From Virgisporangium aliadipatigenens (GTDB taxonomy: Bacteria; Actinomycetota; Actinomycetes; Mycobacteriales; Micromonosporaceae), in NCBI RefSeq assembly GCF_016863615.1, contig NZ_BOPF01000018.1:180103-244102 (forward strand): 64,000 nt of DNA, in the 5' to 3' direction. The notes beneath the pieces are model-generated. The model was not told where the DNA came from. It did not search any database and worked only from the letters and a program-made list of their open reading frames with translations. Below are positions 9,118-17,698 of the stretch, piece by piece; position 1 is the stretch's first letter, and each line of letters starts with the position of its first letter. The position numbers and the translations under genes were made by a program.

Positions 9118-10080
9118 ATGGCCGAGGATCGTGTGTACGGGGTGCGCCTGTTCGTCCCGGGAACTGCGGCGACGACAGCTCAGTGGCAGGGCTCGCTCGC
9201 ACGCGCCGGCCTGACGCTGGACGGCCGGGTGCTCACCGCGGACAGCCTCGGCTTCGACGCGCTGGTGGAGTGGGTCGAGAACGACGGCTCGTTCGGCCAG
9301 GCTTTCGGTTACGGCACCATGTCGCCCGCGGAGCAGCACGCCGTTGCCGGGGCCGGTAGCGCCCTGGTGCTGGACCTGCCGGTGTATCTCGGTGCCGCGG
9401 CGGCGGACGTGGCGACACTGATCGCCGCGCTGGGCGACGCCGGGGCGTTGGGCGTGCGGCTCGAGCAGTCGAAGCTCGGCTGGCCCGTCGAGGAGTGGAT
9501 CCGGGCTCTCCAGGGCGATGACCCGCGGATGCTCTACCGCTGTGCGGTCGTGGTGCTACAGGATCGCGACGGGTTGCGGTCGTGCGGCATGCACGCGTTC
9601 GGGTTGCCGGACGCTCAGGTCGAGGCGTCGCCGCTCGAGGCGAACCGGCTCCTCGGCTCGCTCAACGTGTATCAGTTGGCGGAGGATCCCGTGTTGGTCA
9701 GCGGCGATTCCTTCACGCCCGACCGGGAGACCCCGCGCCGCCGCCTGGAGCGATGGCCGGACGACGGATACCCGTCGGACAGCGTCTGCCACAACCCTTT
9801 CGGGGTCTGGCGTCTGGGCGCCGAAGGCGGTGCGGCGGACTCGCGTGGCGACCTCCGGCCGGTGTTCGTTCCGGCGCTGGTCGCCGTGCTGGCCGCCGCC
9901 GAGGAGAAGGCCGGCCGGGCACTTCGCCGCGACGAGGTGGAGCGACTCACCGGCGAGGGCAGCTGCATGATGATGACGCACGCCGACGCGAAGAGCCTCG
10001 AACGCGGCCGCGGCTATGCGGACCTCGAACCCGAACTCGCCTGGGCACAGTGGCAGGTCGTGCGCGCATCCCGGGATTAG
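9118..10080 (+). CDS. DUF4261-like protein
   Basis: A cytoplasmic protein of 320 residues without signal or membrane segments. The central part (DDPRMLYRCAVVVLQDRDGLRSCGMHAFGLPDAQVE) recalls DUF4261 proteins, whose role is unknown, and the C-terminus holds EEKAGRALRRDEVERLTGEG. A TACCCT box seven bases upstream favours the ATG at 9118 over the upstream in-frame start at 8893, which would run antisense into the SRPBCC gene. Its stop overlaps the stop of the convergent next gene by four bases. The family call is tentative. Confidence 0.7.
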   Translation: MAEDRVYGVRLFVPGTAATTAQWQGSLARAGLTLDGRVLTADSLGFDALVEWVENDGSFGQAFGYGTMSPAEQHAVAGAGSALVLDLPVYLGAAAADVATLIAALGDAGALGVRLEQSKLGWPVEEWIRALQGDDPRMLYRCAVVVLQDRDGLRSCGMHAFGLPDAQVEASPLEANRLLGSLNVYQLAEDPVLVSGDSFTPDRETPRRRLERWPDDGYPSDSVCHNPFGVWRLGAEGGAADSRGDLRPVFVPALVAVLAAAEEKAGRALRRDEVERLTGEGSCMMMTHADAKSLERGRGYADLEPELAWAQWQVVRASRD

Positions 10081-10835
10081 CCGCCCGGGCAGTTCTCGCT
10101 GTCGGTGCGGTTGCACCCGCCCGGCCGGTGCGGTGTCGGGCTCGGCGTCGCGCCGGCGTCGAAGTAGGTCAGGTCCGCGACGACCAGAGCGAAGAGCGGA
10201 TACCGGGCCCGCGCCGCCTCGACGGCCGCCTCGTCGATCGGGGTCTCCGCGCGAACGGATTCGACGTCGAACGAGGGCGCTCCCGCCAGGGCGGCGGCTT
10301 TGAGGGCGACCATCGCGGGATCCACCCAGATGACATCCAGTCCTACGCCGCCGCTCTTCTCGTAGTGTCGGTCCAACGGCTGTGCGGTGGCGAACGGTTC
10401 CTCATCGCTACGCGGGGGATGGCCGCGCAGCGCCGTGTCCCATTCGGTCGCGCGGTCGTCGGCCGCACCGTCGACGGCGAGGATCCGCATGGCGGACCGC
10501 ACACACGTCACCGGCGCATACGGGGCGAACACTCCGAAGCCCGCGCTGCTGCCGCAGGTGTCCTTCAGGCCCGCCGTGACGGGGATGAGCCACGGAGCCA
10601 GATTCACCGCATCCGTCACCGCACTGTCGACGGCGACACCCGCCGGCCGAGCCGCACGCGCGACAGCGGCCGAACGGGCGACCTCCGCCGCGTCCGGTGG
10701 TGAACTCGCGCGGTTCAACGAGTAGGCGAACCAGCCGCACGCGGCGAGCGCGGCGACCGCGGCGGTCGCGAGCACGATGGCGACCACCTTGAACGCGGCC
10801 CCGAGGTGCCCACCGTCACTTCGTGCACCGCCCAT
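10077..10835 (-). CDS. membrane-anchored hypothetical protein
   Basis: A 252-residue protein with a single hydrophobic helix at about residues 13-38 (AAFKVVAIVLATAAVAALAACGWFAYSL) and a C-terminal extracytoplasmic domain with four or so cysteines (KDTCGSSAGFG, VTCVRS, GGCNRTDSENC). ATG 10835 was chosen because the protein then begins just before the membrane segment. The exported domain has no recognised family. It converges on the DUF4261-like gene with overlapping stop codons. Confidence 0.7.
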   Translation of the reverse strand: MGGARSDGGHLGAAFKVVAIVLATAAVAALAACGWFAYSLNRASSPPDAAEVARSAAVARAARPAGVAVDSAVTDAVNLAPWLIPVTAGLKDTCGSSAGFGVFAPYAPVTCVRSAMRILAVDGAADDRATEWDTALRGHPPRSDEEPFATAQPLDRHYEKSGGVGLDVIWVDPAMVALKAAALAGAPSFDVESVRAETPIDEAAVEAARARYPLFALVVADLTYFDAGATPSPTPHRPGGCNRTDSENCPGG

Positions 10836-10908
10836 GTTGCTGAAGGCTACGAAGGCGCGCGATCGCTTCGGCCGCGGCGCGGTCAACGTTCGGCATCGAT
10901 CGGTCCTG

Positions 10909-11101
10909 TTGCGGGAGCAGCGTGACCGCGCCGCCGCCATGGTGACGGCCATGGTGTTGAACGTCGGTGCGGGCACCGGCTCCTACGAACCACCCGACCG
11001 GGACGTCACGGCGGTGGAGCCGTCGGCGGTCATGCGGGCGCAACCGGGACGTTCTCGCCCTCGACGCGGCCGGACTCGGCCTCCGTCTGCTCGTCGCCTG
11101 A
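10909..11101 (+). pseudogene. SAM-dependent methyltransferase remnant
   Basis: From about 10933 the plus strand reads AAMVTAMVLNVGAGTGSYEP, continuing PDRDVTAVEPSAVMRAQ, which contains the glycine-rich SAM-binding motif I of class I methyltransferases and the following acidic-loop motif. At about 11040 this ends abruptly. One frame away comes RDVLALDAAGLGLRLLVA and a stop at 11099-11101, which resembles the usual C-terminal tail of the same family. Roughly 150-180 residues that should lie between are absent. A shortened N-terminus is also likely. It is a decayed, internally deleted gene occupying an otherwise empty 300-base gap. Confidence 0.7.
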
Positions 11102-11136
11102 AACCGGCGTGACACGCACACCGGATCGGACGCGGC

Positions 11137-11481
11137 TCAGGCGTTGCGGTGCCGGAGGTTCCGGCCGCTCCAGTCCGCCAACGGCTGGAGGGCGGCGATC
11201 AGCTCCTCGCCGTCGGGCGTGAGGGCGTAGGTGATCCGGACCGGTGTGCTGGGAACGACGGTGCGCGCGATGAGCCCGCGTTCCTGGAGCTGTTTGAGCC
11301 GCAGCGTCAACTGCGGGTCCGAGATGCCGGGGACGAGAGCCCGGTACTCCTTGAACCGGCGGGCGCCGCGGGCACCGGCGAGCAGGATCGGCCCGGTCCA
11401 GCGGATGCCGATGATGGCGATGGCACGCAGGATGCGGTGGCAGTCGTCCTCGTCGACGGCGGTACTCACGGCTTCGGTCAC
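11137..11481 (-). CDS. HxlR-family transcriptional regulator
   Basis: A 114-residue winged-helix regulator. It has the HxlR layout: IAIIGIRWTGPILLAGARGARRFKEYRALVPGISDPQLTLRLKQLQERGLI, with the core helix-turn-helix and the wing reading RTVVPSTPVRITYALTPDGEEL. The usual N-terminal cysteine that senses electrophiles or oxidants in several HxlR proteins is at residue 14 (DDCHRIL). It is divergent from the pirin/NmrA genes, which it probably controls. Confidence 0.9.
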   Translation of the reverse strand: MTEAVSTAVDEDDCHRILRAIAIIGIRWTGPILLAGARGARRFKEYRALVPGISDPQLTLRLKQLQERGLIARTVVPSTPVRITYALTPDGEELIAALQPLADWSGRNLRHRNA

Positions 11482-11496
11482 TTCTCAAAAGTAAGT
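11480..11496. promoter_or_regulatory. candidate HxlR operator
   Basis: ACTTCTCAAAAGTAAGT contains ACTT-N5-AAGT and a further AAGT, at the start of the HxlR gene and in the divergent intergenic region. ACTT/AAGT dyads are common in HxlR targets. Confidence 0.35.
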
Positions 11497-11568
11497 AGCT
11501 TTGGTGGGCTTTGGCAACCTCGGCCGGTCGGCGTGACGCTTCTCCCGACTGAGGAGAGGCAGAGCATC

Positions 11569-12459
11569 ATGACCGCACAGACCCCGCCGGTCGCCCGCCG
11601 CGTGAGCCGCGTCGTCGATCCGGTGGAACTGGGCCCGACGCCCATGTCGGCGCGCAGCACACTGATCATCGCGCCCGGCGACGACGCCTGGACCGACCCG
11701 TTCCTGCTGATGGGGGAGGAACTGGTCAACCAGCCGGGGTTCGACTGGCATCCGCACCGGGGACTGGAGACGGTGACCCTGATCCTGGACGGCGCCCTGG
11801 AGCACGGCGACAGCCTGGGCAACGCCGGTGTGCTCGGGCCGGGAGACGTGCAGTGGATGACCGCCGGACGGGGCGTCATCCACCGCGAGGTCGCCGCCCG
11901 CGCCGAGCACGCCCGCGTCATCCAGCTGTGGCTGAACCTGCCGTCGCGTCTCAAGTTCGTCGCCACCGGCTATCAGGACCTGCGGGCCGGCAAGCACGCC
12001 GTGCACACCGAACCGGGCGTGCTCGTTCAGGTGATCTCGGGCGAGACAGGGGCGGCACGCGGCCCCGCGGTCAACCACTGGCCGGTCCTCGGCGTGGTGA
12101 TCACCCTCGACCCCCGAACCGAGTACCGGCAGGTGATCGACGGTGCCGAACGCGCCTTCGCGTACGTCATCGCGGGCAGCGTGCGCGTCGCGGGCCGCAC
12201 CCTGAGCGCCGGCCGGACCGCCTGGTCCGATCCGGTGTCCGGCCAGGGCGAGCCGAGCACGCTGGCATTGGCCACCGGCGACGCGGACGAACGGACCACG
12301 GTGCTGCTGTTCGCGGGGCGGCCGATCGGCGAATCCGTCGTCGCCGCCGGCCCGTTCGTGATGAACACCCGGGCCGAGATCGAACAGGCCTTCCGCGACT
12401 TCCACTCGGGGAGATTCGGCAGCATCCCCCGGCACACGCGCCTGCCCGCAGGCGCCTGA
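11569..12459 (+). CDS. pirin family protein
   Basis: A bicupin of 296 residues. The N-terminal cupin contains FDWHPHRGLETVTLILDGALEHGDS and GPGDVQWMTAGRGVIHRE, giving the His, His, His, Glu metal set expected of pirins; the C-terminal cupin is degenerate. GAGGAGAGG lies just before the ATG. Pirins bind iron or other metals; some have quercetin-2,3-dioxygenase activity and others act as redox sensors. It is followed after 19 bases by an NmrA-like gene, and both face the HxlR regulator, which suggests one redox- or electrophile-responsive unit. Confidence 0.93.
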   Translation: MTAQTPPVARRVSRVVDPVELGPTPMSARSTLIIAPGDDAWTDPFLLMGEELVNQPGFDWHPHRGLETVTLILDGALEHGDSLGNAGVLGPGDVQWMTAGRGVIHREVAARAEHARVIQLWLNLPSRLKFVATGYQDLRAGKHAVHTEPGVLVQVISGETGAARGPAVNHWPVLGVVITLDPRTEYRQVIDGAERAFAYVIAGSVRVAGRTLSAGRTAWSDPVSGQGEPSTLALATGDADERTTVLLFAGRPIGESVVAAGPFVMNTRAEIEQAFRDFHSGRFGSIPRHTRLPAGA

Positions 12460-12478
12460 GACCGACGAGGAACAGACA

Positions 12479-13417
12479 ATGACGACAGTTCTGGTAGCGG
12501 GTTCCACCGGCAGCCTGGGCAGCCTGATCGTGCGGAACCTGCTGGATCGGGGCGCCGATGTCCGGGCGCTGGTGCGGAAGTCCTCGGTGCACAAGCTGCC
12601 GACGCATCCCCGCCTGGTGCCGCGCATCGGTGACCTGACCGACGGTGTCGACGCGCTCCGGCCGCACGTCGACGGCGTCGAGGTCGTGGTCTCCGCGGTC
12701 CAGGGCGGTCCGGAGATCATCATCGACGGGCAACGGGACCTGCTGCGGGCCGCGGAGCGCGCCGGAGTGCACCGGATGATTCCGTCGGACTTCTCGATCA
12801 ACCTCTACGGGTACGGCTACGGCGTGAACGTGCTGTCCGACCTGCGCCGCACGTTCGCCGACGAATTCGCCGCGTCGACCGTCGCGCGCACGTCGGTGGC
12901 GGTCGGCGCGTTCCCGGAGTATTTCCTCGGCGACGTGCACGAGGTGCTCGACCCCGTGGCCGGCACCTTCTCGGTGTGGGGTGAGGGCACCGTCCCGATC
13001 GACATCACCACGATCCCGGACACCGCCGCGTACACGGCCGCGATCGCGCTCGACCCGACGACCGCGGGACGCGACGTGCACGTGGTCGGCCAGCGACTGT
13101 CCATGTTGGACCTGCGCGACGAGGTCGAGGCGGCGTCCGGGCGGCGGTGGAACCTCGTGCGCAAGGGCACCCTGCGGGACCTGCGCGCGGAGATCGCCCG
13201 CCGGCAGTTCGCGGCGTCCAGCATGTTCGAGTATCTGGCGCTCCAGTACCAGGTCGCCATGTTCGACGGGACGGCCTCGCTGCGCGACGTTCGCAACGCG
13301 GACTATCCGGACGTGGTGCCGACCTCGGTGGCGGCCTACCTGGCGGGCGCGGGGGCGGCGCACTTCGCGGTACCCGAGCGGGCCTGGCGACGCGACGAGT
13401 GGCCGACAGCGGTCTGA
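12479..13417 (+). CDS. NmrA-like NAD(P)-binding protein
   Basis: A 312-residue Rossmann-fold protein. The N-terminus TTVLVAGSTGSLGSLIVRNLLDRGADVRALVRK holds the GxxGxxG dinucleotide site followed by an Arg that favours NADP. It belongs to the NmrA/isoflavone-reductase-like atypical SDRs, which reduce small aromatic substrates or sense redox state. It is probably cotranscribed with pirin; the substrate is unknown. Confidence 0.88.
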   Translation: MTTVLVAGSTGSLGSLIVRNLLDRGADVRALVRKSSVHKLPTHPRLVPRIGDLTDGVDALRPHVDGVEVVVSAVQGGPEIIIDGQRDLLRAAERAGVHRMIPSDFSINLYGYGYGVNVLSDLRRTFADEFAASTVARTSVAVGAFPEYFLGDVHEVLDPVAGTFSVWGEGTVPIDITTIPDTAAYTAAIALDPTTAGRDVHVVGQRLSMLDLRDEVEAASGRRWNLVRKGTLRDLRAEIARRQFAASSMFEYLALQYQVAMFDGTASLRDVRNADYPDVVPTSVAAYLAGAGAAHFAVPERAWRRDEWPTAV

Positions 13418-13433
13418 ACGTTCCGCCGGGGCT

Positions 13434-14024
13434 TCAGGGGCGGGTCCCGCCGAGTGCGGCGTCCAGCAGTGCGTGGGCGGTGGCCCGAACCGTCGCGGCG
13501 GCCTGCTCCCGGGTGTAGCCGGCGATGTCCACCAGCCAGATGAGCGTCTCGATACCGGTCGCGGAACGGATCGCGATCGCCAGGCGGTGGGCGTCGACGT
13601 CGGGCGCGCTCTCGCGCAGCGGCGCCAGGGCTTCGGCGATCCAGCCGATCGCCCGCCCCTGGCGCAGCGCCGGCCGGTCCGCTGCCGGTTCGAGCGACAG
13701 CCGCAGGGACGTTCGCAGCTGCGGCTCCCAGGTGAAGTTGTACTCGGTGAACGCGGTCATGAACGCGTCGAGGCGTTCGCGGAGGTCGGTGGGGGCGTCG
13801 TCGGGCAGCAGGGTCTCCGGCGAGATGGTCGGGTGGGCTGCCATCAGCAGGCTGCGCTGGTTGGGGAAGTACCGGTAGGCGGTGGTGCGGGAGATGCCGG
13901 CCCGTTCGGCGGCGTCCTCCACCTTCGGGGTGAGCCCGGCGGCGAGCAGGTCCCGGGTGGCCGCGACGAGCGCGAGTCGGGTGCGTGACTTCTGTGCCGT
14001 CCGTCCGGTCGACTCGTAGGGCAT
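13434..14024 (-). CDS. TetR/AcrR-family transcriptional regulator
   Basis: A 196-residue repressor with the N-terminal helix-turn-helix VEDAAERAGISRTTAYRYFPNQRSLL and a helical ligand domain. The ATG at 14024 is chosen. The longer reading frame from 14072 would place the coding start inside a strong palindrome that is best read as the operator. It diverges from a small cupin gene and probably represses both itself and that gene. The ligand is unknown. Confidence 0.88.
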   Translation of the reverse strand: MPYESTGRTAQKSRTRLALVAATRDLLAAGLTPKVEDAAERAGISRTTAYRYFPNQRSLLMAAHPTISPETLLPDDAPTDLRERLDAFMTAFTEYNFTWEPQLRTSLRLSLEPAADRPALRQGRAIGWIAEALAPLRESAPDVDAHRLAIAIRSATGIETLIWLVDIAGYTREQAAATVRATAHALLDAALGGTRP

Positions 14025-14047
14025 CGCCACCCGCTCATGGTACCGTC

Positions 14048-14072
14048 GTCCCATATGGGACTGCAGTCCCAT
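14048..14072. promoter_or_regulatory. TetR operator, three half-sites
   Basis: GTCCCATATGGGAC (14048-14061) is a perfect 14-bp palindrome. It shares its right arm with a second perfect palindrome, TGGGACTGCAGTCCCA (14056-14071), giving three alternating GTCCCAT half-sites. It lies between the divergent TetR and cupin genes and can block both promoters. Confidence 0.75.
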
Positions 14073-14098
14073 GAAGCTGCGGGCATGAGGAGCGCGCG

Positions 14099-14455
14099 AT
14101 GAGCCACGACGACCCGACCGTCACGGATCCGACCCTCTACAAAGTGATCTTCGAGAACGCGCGGGTGCGGGTGCTCGAATACCGCGACCACCCCGGCGAT
14201 CGGACCCACCCGCACCGGCATCCGGACAGCGTGATGGTGACGCTGAGCGCGTTCCGCCGACGCGTCACGGCCGGCGAACGCCAGGTCGACGTCGACCTGG
14301 CCGCCGGCGAGGCCCGCTGGGTCGGCGCGCAGGAACACATCGGCGAGAACATCGGGTACAGCGCGTCACACAGCATCTTCATCGAGCTGAAGGAGCCGGA
14401 CCCGAATCCGACGCCGAACGCCGGGACGCCGCTCGGCCCCAGCGCCCACGGCTGA
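14099..14455 (+). CDS. small cupin-like protein
   Basis: A single-domain 118-residue protein. YKVIFENARVRVLEYRDHPGDRTHPHRHPDSVMVTL has the His-rich metal motif of small cupins, and GEARWVGAQEHIGENIG provides the second motif. AGGAG lies seven bases before the ATG. It is the likely target of the divergent TetR regulator. Whether it is an enzyme or a ligand-binding protein cannot be seen. Confidence 0.8.
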   Translation: MSHDDPTVTDPTLYKVIFENARVRVLEYRDHPGDRTHPHRHPDSVMVTLSAFRRRVTAGERQVDVDLAAGEARWVGAQEHIGENIGYSASHSIFIELKEPDPNPTPNAGTPLGPSAHG

Positions 14456-14616
14456 CCGTCGGCCCCGCTTGTACACCGACGCGACGGATCCTGTCCGGCG
14501 AACAGGCGGTCACGCAGTGTCAGCCTTGTGATGGCGGTCCGTCGTCGCGGGGCGTTCACTCTGTGTACCGCTGCCGGCGGGACAAGCCCGTCGGCGTGGC
14601 GAAGGGTGTGGTCGGG

Positions 14617-15600
14617 ATGGGAACTGTGCGTGTCGCGACGTTCAACGTGGAAAACCTCGACGAGACCCCGCCGGCGCCGGCCCCGCCGACCCTGGCCGAA
14701 CGACTGGCCGTGCTGCGGCCGCAGATCGTGCGGCTGCGCGCGGACATCGTGTGCTTCCAGGAGATTCACGGCCAGGAACGGCCCGGCCAGCCCCGCGGCC
14801 TGCACGCCCTGACCGAACTGCTCGCCGGCACGAACCTGGAGAAGGCGACGCTGGTCTCGACCAAGCCCGACCACGACGCCGTCTTCAACGAACGCAACCT
14901 CGTCGTCGCCACCCTGTTCCCGGTCGCCGACGTGGAGCAGATCCACAACGACCTGGTCGCCGAACCGGTCTACCGGCGCCTGACCGCCAACCCGGTCGAC
15001 ACGGCGCCGATCAGCATCGGCGTCGAACGGCCCGTCCTGCACGTGCGACTCACGTTGCCCGACGGGCCGCTGCACATCATCAACGTGCACCTCAAATCGA
15101 AGATCCCGACCGACATCCCCGGCCAGAAGATCGACAACTTCACGTGGCGGACCGCCGGCGGGTGGGCCGAGGGATCGTTCATCTCCTCCATGAAACGCAT
15201 GGCGCAAGCCGTCGAGGTCCGCCTCATCGTCGACCGGATCCTCGACGCCGACCCGAACGCGCGCGTCATCGTCGCCGGCGACTTCAACGCCACCCCGGAC
15301 GAGATCCCCGTGCTGGCCATCCGGGGCCAGGTCGAGGACACCGGCAACCCCGCCCTCGGGCAACGGGTCCTCGTCCCGATCGAGCACACGATCCCCGAAC
15401 CCGCCCGCTACACCCTCTACCACCAGGGCCGCGGCCAGATGCTCGACCACATGCTGATCAGTCGCAACCTGCTGGCGCACTACCGCGGTTCAGAGATCCA
15501 CAACGAGATCCTGCACGACGAATCGGCGGCCTTCGCCGACGACCGCAAGTACCCGGAGTCCGACCACGCACCTGTCGTCGCCACCTTCGACTTCGGATGA
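14617..15600 (+). CDS. endonuclease/exonuclease/phosphatase family protein
   Basis: A 327-residue member of the DNase I-like EEP superfamily. It shows VRVATFNVENLDE at the start, ADIVCFQEIHG with the metal-binding Glu, IINVHLKSKIP, VIVAGDFNATPDEIPV with the catalytic Asp/Asn, and a terminal ESDHAPVVATFDF with the catalytic His. It lacks an evident signal peptide, so it is probably cytoplasmic. The superfamily hydrolyses phosphodiester bonds in nucleic acids, lipids or sugars; the substrate is open. ATG 14617 begins exactly at the first strand. Confidence 0.9.
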   Translation: MGTVRVATFNVENLDETPPAPAPPTLAERLAVLRPQIVRLRADIVCFQEIHGQERPGQPRGLHALTELLAGTNLEKATLVSTKPDHDAVFNERNLVVATLFPVADVEQIHNDLVAEPVYRRLTANPVDTAPISIGVERPVLHVRLTLPDGPLHIINVHLKSKIPTDIPGQKIDNFTWRTAGGWAEGSFISSMKRMAQAVEVRLIVDRILDADPNARVIVAGDFNATPDEIPVLAIRGQVEDTGNPALGQRVLVPIEHTIPEPARYTLYHQGRGQMLDHMLISRNLLAHYRGSEIHNEILHDESAAFADDRKYPESDHAPVVATFDFG

Positions 15601-15609
15601 TCCGCGACG

Positions 15610-15642
15610 GCAGCCGGTGTGCCGCCTCACCGCACCGGCTGC
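15610..15642. terminator. hairpin between convergent genes
   Basis: GCAGCCGGTG (15610-15619) pairs perfectly with CACCGGCTGC (15633-15642) across a 13-base loop, just after the EEP stop codon and overlapping the end of the convergent AraC gene. Confidence 0.5.
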
Positions 15643-16526
15643 ACGATCTCGGTTTCCCAGGTTGCCGGGTCCGGGCGTTCCCCCGGATCGGTGAGGTAGG
15701 TCTCCCACGGCGCGCCCGCCGCGGTCAGTCCCTGGTCGCGCATCCACTTTTCGATCTGTTGGTACGACTCGGGCAGCCCGTCGTACGGTCCCCGGTGGAC
15801 GGCGACGGCCGCGCGGCCCGCCTCGATGTGGAGGGCCTCGATCCCGTCGTCGAGTACGGTCGGGGCGGGGCCGGCGATGGTGACGCCGCCCTCGATGACG
15901 AGCGAACCCATTCCCACCTCCGGATAGCGGGCGAACGGCGGCCCGGCGATAGCGAGTCCGTGCCGCTGGGCGTAGCCGAACACGGCGGGCAGGCACTCGG
16001 CGAGCGTCTGCGCGATCTCGTCGCGGGTGATGCGGCGGCGGATGACGAGCGCGTGGATCGCGGGCAGGTCGCGAACCGCGATGTGGAGCGGCACTGTGGA
16101 GTTCCTCTCGATGGTGCTGATGCGGTAGAGGGCGATGCACGGCGCTGTCGAAGCCACCGCGGAGGCATGCGTGGCGGCGACCCGGCGGCCGGCGACGTGC
16201 AGTCCCCGGGTGCGGTAGCGCAGCGGGCTGTGCCCGAAATGGCGGGTGAAGGTTCTGGTGAAAACCTCGTGACTGGCGAACCCGTGACCGAGCGCGATCG
16301 CTGCGACGAGACGCCTGCCGGAGATCAGTTCGGCCGCGGCGCGGGCCATCCGGACCCGGGTCGTGTACGCCTTCGGTGTCTCGCCCGTCAGCCGCCGGAA
16401 CCGCCGGTGCAGATCGAATCGCGACCGGTGGGCCATCAGCGCCAGTGCCGGCAGCGACACGTCGCCGTTCAGTCGGGAGTTGACTGCGGCGAGAAGTTCG
16501 AGGAGTTCACGGGAGGCCCACGGCAC
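15627..16526 (-). CDS. AraC-family regulator with GyrI-like effector domain
   Basis: A 299-residue regulator. Two helix-turn-helix motifs of the AraC/XylS family occupy about residues 8-105 (ALALMAHRSRFDLHRRFRRLTG and AIALGHGFASHEVFTRTFTRHFG). The C-terminal half, from about 145 (VPLHIAVRDLPAIHALVIRRRI), is a GyrI/SOUL-like effector-binding domain ending AWETYLTDPGERPDPATWETEIVQPV, as in Rob or multidrug regulators. It should bind an amphipathic small molecule and activate an export or detoxification gene. The target is not obvious here. Confidence 0.92.
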   Translation of the reverse strand: MPWASRELLELLAAVNSRLNGDVSLPALALMAHRSRFDLHRRFRRLTGETPKAYTTRVRMARAAAELISGRRLVAAIALGHGFASHEVFTRTFTRHFGHSPLRYRTRGLHVAGRRVAATHASAVASTAPCIALYRISTIERNSTVPLHIAVRDLPAIHALVIRRRITRDEIAQTLAECLPAVFGYAQRHGLAIAGPPFARYPEVGMGSLVIEGGVTIAGPAPTVLDDGIEALHIEAGRAAVAVHRGPYDGLPESYQQIEKWMRDQGLTAAGAPWETYLTDPGERPDPATWETEIVQPVR

Positions 16527-16654
16527 GCATGGACGGTACCCCCGGCCGACGCCGCCGCTTGACGATTCTTGCGCCGATCCGCTCGCGGTGTCCGAGTCGT
16601 TTCAAGACGAACGCCGCACTCGGCGTCTTGATCTTTGGCGTATATGGTGCGTCA

Positions 16655-17170
16655 ATGCGTTCTCGGGCCTGGATCGCCGCCGGCATCGTGGTGACGGTGC
16701 TGGGCCTTGTCGCGTTGGCGTTCGGCTACCCGCTGTCGCCACGTCCGGATCCGGCGCCGGTCGAGGTCTCCTTCCCCGGTTCCTACGCGAAACCGGGCGT
16801 CATCCGCGTGACGAAGCCCGGGGCGTACGCGATCTGGCAGGCCGGGAGGACGGGTGGCGACCGGTGCCGGGTCTCCACCGAGAGCGGGGCGCAGGTGCGC
16901 GTCGACGAGCCGGGGCTCACGGTGCGGTGGCACGTCGACGAGGACGCCGTCGACCTCTACACGCAGGTCGGCGAGTTCGACGCGCCGGCCGCGGGAACGT
17001 ACGGCATCTCCTGCACGATCGACGACGCGCCGGGGACGGCGTTCAGTGTGACGGAGGCGCCGAGTACCGGGCTGTCGTTCGCGGCGCTCATCGGGGGATC
17101 CGTCGCGGTCGTGCTCGGGGCGGCCGTCGTGGTCGTGGCGTCGGTACGGCGGCGCCGTTCAGCCGGTTAG
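16655..17170 (+). CDS. small membrane-anchored hypothetical protein
   Basis: A 171-residue protein with an N-terminal membrane helix at about 5-25, an extracytoplasmic beta-rich region with two cysteines (DRCRVS, ISCTID), and a C-terminal helix at about 142-165 followed by RRRR. It is of the type that binds ligands or acts as a cell-surface sensor, but no family is recognised. ATG 16655 follows a TATGGT box by six bases, so the transcript may be leaderless. Its 3' end overlaps the convergent next gene by 12 bases. Confidence 0.7.
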   Translation: MRSRAWIAAGIVVTVLGLVALAFGYPLSPRPDPAPVEVSFPGSYAKPGVIRVTKPGAYAIWQAGRTGGDRCRVSTESGAQVRVDEPGLTVRWHVDEDAVDLYTQVGEFDAPAAGTYGISCTIDDAPGTAFSVTEAPSTGLSFAALIGGSVAVVLGAAVVVVASVRRRRSAG

Positions 17171-17638
17171 CTCACCCCGCCGTGGTGTGACCGGTGTGCG
17201 GGCAGCGAGGACGGCCCGCAGGCCGCGGCGCATCCTCCTGGACGCGCCCGGGAGTTGACCGAGCCCACGGATCTCCTCCGGGCGCAGCTCCGCACGGCCG
17301 GCGAGCGCGAGAGCGGCGGCGTACGGGCGCTTTCCCGGGTGGTGCAGGAGGGTGGTCACCCGCTCCAGGACCGCGAGCAGTATCTGACGGTCGGCTCGCG
17401 GGTGGTCGGCCAGCAGCACCAGGAGCGCGTTGAACTCCCAGTCGGTGTAGGCGCCGTCCAGAAGACTCGACAGCTGCCGCGCGCCGGCGCGCGGCTGCCG
17501 CGCAACGGCGAGCCGGACGAACGAGTAAGGGCTGCGGGCCAACTCGCCGAGCCCGTCGGCGTCCAGCCGCGGATCGTCCACCACCCGCAGATAGTCCGCC
17601 GGGGTCCGGGTGGCGGGCAGGAGCGCGTTCACGTCCAT
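17159..17638 (-). CDS. leucine-rich repeat variant-like protein
   Basis: A 159-residue, helix-rich protein. DPRLDADGLGELARSPYSFVRLAVARQP is one clear copy of the leucine-rich-repeat-variant unit (ELARSP..VR.AVA..P), with weaker repeats after it. Such repeats form right-handed alpha solenoids that bind other proteins. ATG 17638 is used; an in-frame GTG at 17662 would add eight residues. No enzymatic motif is seen. Confidence 0.65.
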   Translation of the reverse strand: MDVNALLPATRTPADYLRVVDDPRLDADGLGELARSPYSFVRLAVARQPRAGARQLSSLLDGAYTDWEFNALLVLLADHPRADRQILLAVLERVTTLLHHPGKRPYAAALALAGRAELRPEEIRGLGQLPGASRRMRRGLRAVLAARTPVTPRRGELTG

Positions 17639-17698
17639 GTTCGCAGCCTGCCATTCGCTCACCCTGTCGGGCGGTCGCTTCGGCTTGGAGAGCGCCGC

